DNA from: Saprospiraceae bacterium
GTDB lineage: Bacteria > Bacteroidota > Bacteroidia > Chitinophagales > Saprospiraceae
Assembly: GCA_020850025.1 (NCBI GenBank)
Contig: JADZFI010000423.1
Location: forward strand, 1 to 9,923
Direction: 5' to 3'
Length of the DNA: 9,923 nt
Below, in pieces: positions 1 through 5,532 of the stretch. The position numbers were made by a program, and so were the translations under genes. The notes beneath the pieces are model-generated. The model searched no databases. It was not told where the DNA came from and saw nothing but the letters and a program-made list of their open reading frames with translations. Each line of letters opens with the position of its first letter. Positions within the stretch are counted from its first letter, which is position 1.

Positions 1-1
1 G

Positions 2-415
2 CTTGTAATGAGTGCTTTTTGCAAAAAAGAAACACCTCAACAGGTTGAGCAAATATTGATTAATGGTACCTGGATACAATATGAGTACCTTACAGATAAC
101 AACGCCGACGGTATTTTTACGGATGCCTCCCTGCCCTGCCAACTGTATGACGGCTGGAAGTTTAGCGCCGATCACACCTTTGAATTGCGGGATGAAATTG
201 AGTATTGCGACACGGATGTAGATACCGTTTCCGTGATTTCAGGCACCTGGGAGTTAAGAAACAACGATACAGAATTGTACGTAGAAATTGATCCTGACTT
301 TCTGTTTTTCAATTTTCAAATTCACACCATTAACGACAGCCTGCTTGAGCTGCGTCAGTTTAACACACCGGCATCTCAGGCTCCTTTGGAAGAGAGGTTT
401 GTACTAAAAAGGTAA
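2..415 (+). CDS. Lipocalin-like lipoprotein, 5' end outside the window
   Basis: The frame is open from the first bases of the window, reading Leu-Val before the ATG at 8, so the true start probably lies upstream. The first visible residues, LVMSAFCKKE, look like the end of a lipoprotein signal peptide: a hydrophobic stretch, a Cys that could be lipidated, then the Lys-Lys-Glu common after the Cys in Bacteroidota lipoproteins. The -1 residue is Phe, so the lipobox is not ideal. The rest has the pattern of small lipocalin-like domains: GTW near residue 20 counted from the ATG, a WKFSADHTFEL strand, a second GTWELRNND turn, and a terminal strand ending RFVLKR. Such proteins are usually outer-membrane lipoproteins without enzymatic activity. 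The ligand is unknown. The gene is followed by a terminator hairpin at 458-500. The lipocalin assignment rests on pattern only. Confidence 0.6.
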   Translation, partial: LVMSAFCKKETPQQVEQILINGTWIQYEYLTDNNADGIFTDASLPCQLYDGWKFSADHTFELRDEIEYCDTDVDTVSVISGTWELRNNDTELYVEIDPDFLFFNFQIHTINDSLLELRQFNTPASQAPLEERFVLKR

Positions 416-457
416 TTAAACTCTTCATTTGATAAAAACAGGTTCGCCGGCTTATCA

Positions 458-503
458 GTTATGGTCGGGGTGACAACCGTTTTCCCTGACCATAACCCCT
501 TTT
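458..503 (+). terminator. Intrinsic terminator after the lipocalin-like gene
   Basis: A 13-nt arm at 458-470 (GTTATGGTCGGGG) pairs with 484-496 (CCCTGACCATAAC) with one G-U pair and a 13-nt loop. It is followed by CCCCTTTT. It lies 43 bases after the lipocalin stop and before the flippase, so it probably separates the two transcription units. Confidence 0.7.
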
Positions 504-548
504 ACTCTCGCACCGGGTAATTGCCTTGGTTTCGAAAACCTAAGAGGT

Positions 549-2036
549 TTGGGTTACCTTGTGGCCCTGTTGCCTGTACCTGCCTTGAAACGCGAATTTG
601 TCCTCAATCTCCTCCTGCTGGTTTTTATCAACCTGTTGATAAAACCGGCCTTCATTTTCGGTATTGACCTGGGGGTTCAAAACCGGGCTGGGGAACAATA
701 CGGGATGTATTTCGCCCTGCTCAATCTGGCCTATTTGTTCCAGATCCTCAACGATTTCGGCATTCAGAGTTTCAACAACCGGCACATCAGTCAGCACCCC
801 CAACTGCTGCCCAAATACTTCCCCAATCTGCTGGCCATCAAGTGGTTGCTGGCGCTGGTGTATGTAACGCTCACCATGGCGGTTGCCGGAGCGGTGCTGG
901 GTTATGGCGCCGAGGCTCTGAGCATTCTGCTGGTGCTGCTGCTCAACCAGGTGCTGGTGCAGCTCATTCTCTTTTTGCGTTCCAACATATCCGGCCTGGG
1001 ACATTACCGGCTAGACAGCTTTTTGTCGAGTCTGGATAAGTTCCTCATGCTCATCACCTGCGGCATCCTGCTCTGGACCGACTGGTTTGCCTTTTCCCTG
1101 CTGCATTTTGCCCTGGCGCAAACGGTGGCGCTGGCCCTGACGGTGCTGGTGGTATTCGGGCTGTTGCGCCGAAGAGCGCAGTTTGCGGTGAAACCCGGCT
1201 GGGCGGCCAACTGGAAAGCCGGAAGGCCGGCAGTGTATGCCATGTTTCGGCAGAGTCTTCCGTATGCGCTGGTGGTGCTGCTCATGTTTGCCTATTCGCG
1301 GCTGGATGCGGTGTTGCTGGAGCGCATAGCAGGCGCCGCGCATGCCGACGTGTACGCCAGTGCGTTCCGCCTGCTGGACGCCTGCAATATGTTCGGGTAT
1401 TTGTTTGCCTCGCTGTTGTTGCCCATGTTTGCCCGCATGTTGAAAGATAAAGCGCCTGTGCGGCCCCTGGTGTCGCTGAGCTTCAAACTGATTTGGGCAG
1501 GCAGTATTACCCTGGCGGCGGCCATCTTTTTTGCCCGGGAGGATCTGCTTCGCCTGATGATGCCGGAGCGAGCCACGGAATATCGTTTTCAGGTGCTGGG
1601 TGTGCTGATCTGGACCTTTATTCCCATCAGCGTGACCCATATTTTCAGCACCTTGCTCACGGCGAAAGAAGATCTGATGCGCATGAACCGGTTTTTCGTG
1701 ATCGGTGTGGCGCTGGATTTGGTGCTGAACCTGATCCTGATCCCACACTGGTATGCGACAGGCTCGGCGGTGGCGGCGCTGGCTACCCAGGCATTTATTG
1801 CCGGAAGTATGGTGTGGCTTTGCGTCAGAACATTTGAATTTCAGCCGAGCAGAAAAGGGCTGTTACAGACCTTCGGATTTGCCGGTTTTGTGGTATTGAC
1901 AGACCTCTGGCTGTTTACAGAAACGGGGTTTGACTGGATCTGGAAGTTCATCGGCGCTTTGTTGGCAGGCCTGACAGGCTTGATTTTGTTCCAAATGGTG
2001 GGAATTTCGGACTTGAAGAGACTAAAAAGCACTTGA
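549..2036 (+). CDS. Polysaccharide/oligosaccharide flippase, MOP (Wzx-like) family
   Basis: This is a polytopic inner-membrane protein of 483-495 residues with about 12-14 hydrophobic segments spread along its length, the size and layout of MOP-superfamily exporters (Wzx/RfbX-like). Such proteins flip lipid-linked sugars across the inner membrane for surface polysaccharide synthesis. The opening section (LKREFVLNLLLL, IKPAFIFGIDLGVQN, then GMYFALLNLAYLFQILNDFG) resembles Bacteroidota flippases as I know them. The substrate cannot be read from the sequence, and no glycosyltransferase lies beside it. No ATG is available at the 5' end. The longest reading uses TTG at 549; TTG at 585, giving MKREFVLN, fits the usual start better. 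The stop is 70 bp before guaB on the same strand, so co-transcription is possible. No good promoter was seen upstream. Confidence 0.85.
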   Translation: MGYLVALLPVPALKREFVLNLLLLVFINLLIKPAFIFGIDLGVQNRAGEQYGMYFALLNLAYLFQILNDFGIQSFNNRHISQHPQLLPKYFPNLLAIKWLLALVYVTLTMAVAGAVLGYGAEALSILLVLLLNQVLVQLILFLRSNISGLGHYRLDSFLSSLDKFLMLITCGILLWTDWFAFSLLHFALAQTVALALTVLVVFGLLRRRAQFAVKPGWAANWKAGRPAVYAMFRQSLPYALVVLLMFAYSRLDAVLLERIAGAAHADVYASAFRLLDACNMFGYLFASLLLPMFARMLKDKAPVRPLVSLSFKLIWAGSITLAAAIFFAREDLLRLMMPERATEYRFQVLGVLIWTFIPISVTHIFSTLLTAKEDLMRMNRFFVIGVALDLVLNLILIPHWYATGSAVAALATQAFIAGSMVWLCVRTFEFQPSRKGLLQTFGFAGFVVLTDLWLFTETGFDWIWKFIGALLAGLTGLILFQMVGISDLKRLKST

Positions 2037-2106
2037 AAAGTGAATATTGTGTAAAATCTTACCCCCTCTATATCCAACTTATTGTGCTGTTGCAAGACCT
2101 TTGCAC

Positions 2107-3585
2107 ATGGAATCAAAGTTCGCAGCCAAATTTCTTGGCGAATCGCTCACCTACGACGACGTTCTGCTCGTCCCTGCCTATAGTGATGTCCTTCCACGCG
2201 AGGTAGACATCTCCTCCCAACTCACCCGTAGTATCCGTTTGAATGTTCCGGTGGTTTCGGCCGCCATGGACACGGTGACCGACAAGAACCTGGCCATTGC
2301 CATTGCGCGCCAGGGAGGTATCGGGATGATCCATAAAAACATGAGCATTGCCGATCAGGCCGAGCAGGTACGCGCCGTGAAGCGCTCCGAAGCCGGTATG
2401 ATCCTCGATCCTGTTACGCTTCACCCGGAAGCCACCGTAGCTGAAGCGCTGGAGCTCATGCGCCGGCACAGCATTGGCGGCATTCCCATCACCAATCCGG
2501 GTGGCAAACTGGTGGGTATCCTCACCAACCGCGACCTGCGTTTTGAATCCGATCACAGCCGCCTGGTTCGGGATCTGATGACGGAGAAAAACCTGGTAAC
2601 GGCGCCTCTGGGCACCACCCTGGAACAGGCCCGCGACATCCTGCAGCGGAAAAAAATTGAAAAACTGCCCGTGGTGGACGCCGATTTCCGTCTGGTAGGA
2701 CTCATTACCTACAAAGACATCATGAAGGGCGTCAATTTCCCACAGGCCTGCAAAGACTCCTACGGCCGTTTGGTAGTAGGCGCTGCCGTTGGCGTAACCG
2801 CCGATGCGGAAGACCGGGTAAAGGCCCTCGTGGCCGTGGGCGTGGACGTGATTTGCGTGGACACTGCGCACGGTCATTCCCGTGGCGTGCTGGAGGCCAT
2901 CAAGTACCTGAAACTCAAATTCCCCCAGCTCCAGATCATTGGCGGCAACGTAGCCACCGGCGATGGCGCCAAAGCCCTGGCGGATGCCGGGGTTGACGGA
3001 GTAAAAGTGGGCGTAGGCCCCGGCAGTATCTGCACCACCCGTATTGTGGCCGGCGTGGGTGTGGCACAACTTTCCGCTATCTACAATGCCGCTCAGGCAC
3101 TCCGGGGAAGCGGCATCCCCATCATCGGCGATGGCGGTATTCGCTACACCGGCGATATCGTGAAAGCCCTGGCCGCAGGCGCCAGCAGCATCATGGCAGG
3201 CTCCCTGTTTGCGGGCGTAGAAGAATCGCCCGGCGAAACCATCATTTTCGACGGCCGTAAGTTCAAGAGCTATCGCGGCATGGGCAGCCTCGGCGCCATG
3301 CAACAAGGTTCCAAAGACCGGTATTTCCAGGAGGTGGAAGACGATCTGAAAAAACTGGTTCCGGAAGGCATTGAAGGACGTGTGCCCTACAAAGGCACGC
3401 TGCAGGAAGTGATGCACCAGTATGTGGGCGGATTGCGCGCAGGTATGGGCTATTGTGGCGCCGCTACGGTGGAAATACTACAGGAAAAAGCCCAGTTTGT
3501 GAAGATCACCAATGCCGGCATGAACGAAAGTCATCCGCACAACATCATCATCACCCGGGAATCGCCCAACTATTCCAGAGGCTAA
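2107..3585 (+). CDS. guaB: Inosine-5'-monophosphate dehydrogenase
   Basis: IMP dehydrogenase oxidises IMP to XMP with NAD+, the first committed step of GMP synthesis, in the cytoplasm as a tetramer or octamer. From the ATG at 2107 the protein has 492 residues, normal for bacterial IMPDH. The start of the barrel is seen in LTYDDVLLVPAYSDVLP (14-30) and SAAMDTVT (51-58). Two CBS domains follow at about 95-210 (GGIPITN, LVGILTNRD; KLPVVD, LVGLITYKD). The barrel resumes with VDTAHGHS (251-258) and GGNVATG (279-285). The catalytic loop GPGSICTTR places the nucleophile at Cys309. GDGGIRYTGDI (341-351) binds the phosphate. The flap carries GMGSLGAM (391-398) and RVPYKG (425-430). All key motifs are intact. 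The frame is open further upstream, but this ATG gives the usual family start. A shared terminator follows the stop codon. Confidence 0.97.
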   Translation: MESKFAAKFLGESLTYDDVLLVPAYSDVLPREVDISSQLTRSIRLNVPVVSAAMDTVTDKNLAIAIARQGGIGMIHKNMSIADQAEQVRAVKRSEAGMILDPVTLHPEATVAEALELMRRHSIGGIPITNPGGKLVGILTNRDLRFESDHSRLVRDLMTEKNLVTAPLGTTLEQARDILQRKKIEKLPVVDADFRLVGLITYKDIMKGVNFPQACKDSYGRLVVGAAVGVTADAEDRVKALVAVGVDVICVDTAHGHSRGVLEAIKYLKLKFPQLQIIGGNVATGDGAKALADAGVDGVKVGVGPGSICTTRIVAGVGVAQLSAIYNAAQALRGSGIPIIGDGGIRYTGDIVKALAAGASSIMAGSLFAGVEESPGETIIFDGRKFKSYRGMGSLGAMQQGSKDRYFQEVEDDLKKLVPEGIEGRVPYKGTLQEVMHQYVGGLRAGMGYCGAATVEILQEKAQFVKITNAGMNESHPHNIIITRESPNYSRG

Positions 3586-3587
3586 AC

Positions 3588-3628
3588 AGATTTGTTGCGA
3601 TGGGGCACTCCCCCATTGCAACAAATCT
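3588..3628. terminator. Bidirectional terminator between guaB and the tlpA-like gene
   Basis: An 18-bp stem with one G-U pair and a 5-nt loop joins 3588-3605 (AGATTTGTTGCGATGGGG) to 3611-3628. It begins two bases after the guaB stop and covers two bases of the TlpA-like stop codon on the other strand. On the plus strand a run of five T follows at about 3636-3640. The minus-strand side has only a weak T tract. It probably serves both convergent genes. Confidence 0.8.
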
Positions 3629-4130
3629 AATGCAATTTTTCCTTCAACATCCGTTCAATGTAAACGGGTTTAAGGTTCACGCCCATGATCTGTCCTTCCG
3701 GATTGATCAGGAAGGTGGCCGGTATGGATTTGATGTTGTACTGCAGCGCCCGGCCGCCATCGAAATCGGCGGACTCCATGCTGTGGTATTTCCACACCAT
3801 GCCATCGTTTTGAATGGCATTTTGCCAGGCGCGCGGGTTCTGCTCCATCCCGATGCTGAAAATTTCGAATCCTTTGCCGTGAAACTCCTGGTAGATTTTC
3901 ACCAGCTCCGGGTTTTCTCTGCGGCAGGGGCCACACCAGCTGCCCCAGAACTGGAGCAGCACGAATTTCCCTTTGAGATCGGATAATTTGGCGCGTTCGC
4001 CGTTGAGCAGGCCCACTTCGAAATCAGGGGCCAGTTCTCCCGAGCCAAAACGCGGCTGGCGGTATTTGTAGAAAACGACGGCTACAATGGCGAGCATGCC
4101 AATGATGAGGAGCGTGCGGGTGTTTTTCAT
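3627..4130 (-). CDS. TlpA/ResA-like thiol-disulfide oxidoreductase, membrane-anchored
   Basis: This is a 167-residue redoxin of the TlpA/ResA/AlkC-TSA type. It has a short basic N-terminus and one hydrophobic segment at about 7-22 that should anchor it in the inner membrane with the thioredoxin domain in the periplasm. The domain begins with LAPDFEVGLLNGE (33-45) and LSDLKGKFVLLQFWGSWC. The active site is WCGPC with Cys66 and Cys69. The cis-proline is in SIPATF (Pro137), followed by LINPEGQIMG. Proteins like this reduce or isomerise cysteines in exported proteins, for example in cytochrome c maturation. The partner is not evident here. An ATG at 4130 matches the signal-anchor start. It is the only gene of its unit in the window and converges on guaB, sharing a terminator. 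Confidence 0.9.
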   Translation of the reverse strand: MKNTRTLLIIGMLAIVAVVFYKYRQPRFGSGELAPDFEVGLLNGERAKLSDLKGKFVLLQFWGSWCGPCRRENPELVKIYQEFHGKGFEIFSIGMEQNPRAWQNAIQNDGMVWKYHSMESADFDGGRALQYNIKSIPATFLINPEGQIMGVNLKPVYIERMLKEKLH

Positions 4131-4172
4131 GTAACAATTTTACTGCTTACTTAACCGCAAAGGTCGCGGTAA

Positions 4173-4313
4173 GGTTTAGAGCGTACATCTGATTTGGCTG
4201 AGAACCCGCCCTCAAAGCCATTAAGCACCAACCATTTGGGCAAACTCAGGGTCGCAATTAAAAGATATCTGTCAAAAGAATTAAAGGAGGTGGATGAGTT
4301 AGTAAAAAAATAA
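4173..4313 (+). pseudogene. Possible ORF tail without a start codon
   Basis: After an in-frame stop at 4170-4172 this frame stays open for 46 codons and ends with TAA at 4311. The last part reads LGKLRVAIKRYLSKELKEVDEL, a charged, amphipathic, helix-like sequence that looks protein-like. There is no ATG or GTG start ahead of it, only a TTG at 4194. It lies in the AT-richer stretch just upstream of the antitoxin promoter, where a partner toxin gene would often sit. It may be the remnant of a lost gene or simply chance. I do not recognise it. Confidence 0.15.
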
Positions 4314-4343
4314 TCAGATAAGGCTTAATTTTTTCACTAAAAA

Positions 4344-4372
4344 GTGATTTTTTAAAAAAATGGTTATCTTTG
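4344..4372 (+). promoter_or_regulatory. Bacteroidota-type promoter of the Panacea antitoxin gene
   Basis: The -7 box TATCTTTG at 4365-4372 matches TAnnTTTG exactly. A GTG at 4344-4346, 18 bases upstream, is one base off the -33 TTG. Transcription from about 4379 would give a leader of about 155 nt before the ATG at 4534. Confidence 0.55.
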
Positions 4373-4431
4373 CACGACAAAGTTTAATCAAAAGGTCAGG
4401 AGATATACATCAAAATCGCGCTTGGTTTGCC

Positions 4432-4469
4432 CAGCAACCCTACGATTTGCATATCGTTTCATGTTGCTG
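4432..4469. promoter_or_regulatory. Nested inverted repeats in the antitoxin leader (operator or RNA hairpin)
   Basis: Outer arms CAGCAAC (4432-4438) and GTTGCTG (4463-4469) are perfect complements. Inside them lies the near-perfect 16-bp palindrome ACGATTTGCATATCGT (4442-4457, 7 of 8 pairs), centred within one base of the outer pair. It lies about 60 bases downstream of the -7 box. It could be an operator for the helix-turn-helix protein encoded just downstream, or a structured RNA leader. Confidence 0.45.
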
Positions 4470-4489
4470 AGTTTCCGATGTCTTATCCC

Positions 4490-4501
4490 TTAAGGCCTTA
4501 A
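4490..4501. promoter_or_regulatory. Perfect 12-bp palindrome upstream of the antitoxin start
   Basis: TTAAGGCCTTAA is a perfect 12-bp palindrome ending 32 bases before the ATG at 4534. It is a second candidate binding site for autoregulation, about 46 bp centre to centre from the larger palindrome. Without relatives to compare, a chance origin cannot be excluded. Confidence 0.3.
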
Positions 4502-4533
4502 TCCAGATTCACTTGACCACAGCCTTTTCACCT

Positions 4534-5532
4534 ATGCAAAGTCCAATAACAGGCAAAGAGATGAACGTGCTTATCCGGGAAAGCACCCTTGCCATCCGTA
4601 AAGAATTCTTCCCGGTGATGTATCATGTTTGGTATTGCGAAGACTCCGGAGAGGAGTTTGAAGATTCCACCATGATGGAAACCAATCTTCGGCAAGCAGC
4701 TGATCAATACAGGAGCAAGTATAACCTTCCGTTTCCGGAAGAAATCCGGGAAATTCGGGAGCAGTATGGTATTTCGGCGGCCAAAATGTCTGAAGTGCTT
4801 CGTTTTGGAATCAACCAATACAAGCAATATGAGCATGGCGAACTGCCCAGTGAATCGAATGCCAGCCTGATTTTTTTGGCACATCACCCCAAGGGTTTCT
4901 GCCAGCTGGTGGAATATAGTAGTCTTGATGAAGAGGAGAAAAAAGCGTTGATAAAAAAGGCAGAAGATGTGCTGGAGAAAAATGCCCATTGGCGGGAAAA
5001 AGAATGGACCACCCAATTATTGATGGGTTCGCTTCGCCCGGATGTTGAACGAGGCTTCAGACAGCCCAATCCACACAGATTAGGGGCCATGACAAGGTTT
5101 TTTGCAGATATAATGCCCGTTTTTAAGACCCAAATGAACAAACTGTTGTTCTACGCAGATTTTGCGCATTTTAAACGTTACGGACGCTCCATTAGCGGCG
5201 CCAAATACCGTGCTATAGAAATGGGGCCAGTACCAAATAATTTTGACGGGTTATTCCAGTACGCTGAAAATGAAGGGTTTGTGAGGATTGAGCATCATGA
5301 ATATCCAAATGGGAGCATTGGAAGTAAATTTTTACCTGGCGTATCAATGGAGATTGCGCAATACCTTAATGAATCGGAAATAAATACCCTCAAAGAGGTA
5401 AGTGAACGATTTAAAGGAGTCCGAAGCCAGGAAATAATTCAAGTCAGCCACGAGGAAGAGGCATGGCTGAAGAATGCTTCAAATCGTTCGATAATAAATT
5501 ATCTGGATGCCTATCGGCTTAAAGCGATGTAA
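4534..5532 (+). CDS. Panacea/SocA-domain antitoxin with MqsA-like HTH N-terminus
   Basis: This is a 332-residue protein in two parts. The N-terminus (1-130) resembles MqsA-type antitoxins: MQSPITGKEM, then a CEDSGEEFED segment (35-44), NLRQAADQYR, and an Xre-like helix-turn-helix at about 66-115 (LPFPEEIREIREQYGISAAK through QYEHGELPS). The zinc-binding cysteines of classical MqsA are missing: the CPxC position reads SPIT, and only Cys35 remains of the second pair. The C-terminus (about 196-315) matches the SocA-like Panacea domain (DUF4065), with KLLFYADFAHFKRYGRSISG, GPVPNNFDGLFQYAEN and SHEEEAWL. Panacea domains neutralise many unrelated toxins, and the HTH part usually represses its own operon. 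No toxin gene adjoins it. The ATG at 4534 gives the family-like start; the TTG at 4513 would add seven residues. The gene is AT-richer than its neighbours and overlaps the end of parE by 14 bp. Confidence 0.85.
   Translation: MQSPITGKEMNVLIRESTLAIRKEFFPVMYHVWYCEDSGEEFEDSTMMETNLRQAADQYRSKYNLPFPEEIREIREQYGISAAKMSEVLRFGINQYKQYEHGELPSESNASLIFLAHHPKGFCQLVEYSSLDEEEKKALIKKAEDVLEKNAHWREKEWTTQLLMGSLRPDVERGFRQPNPHRLGAMTRFFADIMPVFKTQMNKLLFYADFAHFKRYGRSISGAKYRAIEMGPVPNNFDGLFQYAENEGFVRIEHHEYPNGSIGSKFLPGVSMEIAQYLNESEINTLKEVSERFKGVRSQEIIQVSHEEEAWLKNASNRSIINYLDAYRLKAM

Noticed and set aside
2113..3417. A 434-codon open frame antisense to guaB
   Set aside because: It mirrors guaB codon structure, has no recognisable domain, and guaB is certain from its motifs.
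3453..3986. Plus-strand open frame running from the guaB end across the TlpA-like gene
   Set aside because: It crosses the shared terminator and overlaps two well-supported genes; no protein features were seen.
4397..4411. AGGAGATATACAT, which looks like the phage T7 gene 10 ribosome binding site
   Set aside because: No ATG follows it, and no T7-type promoter or vector sequence surrounds it; most likely chance.
4405..4480. Resemblance of the antitoxin leader to the P3 side of a SAM-I riboswitch (AGCAACCCT, stem, GTTGCTGAGTTTCC)
   Set aside because: The conserved 5' half, the kink-turn and the GGTGCTAA core are missing, and the downstream gene is unrelated to methionine or SAM metabolism. 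A covariance-model search for SAM-I would settle it.
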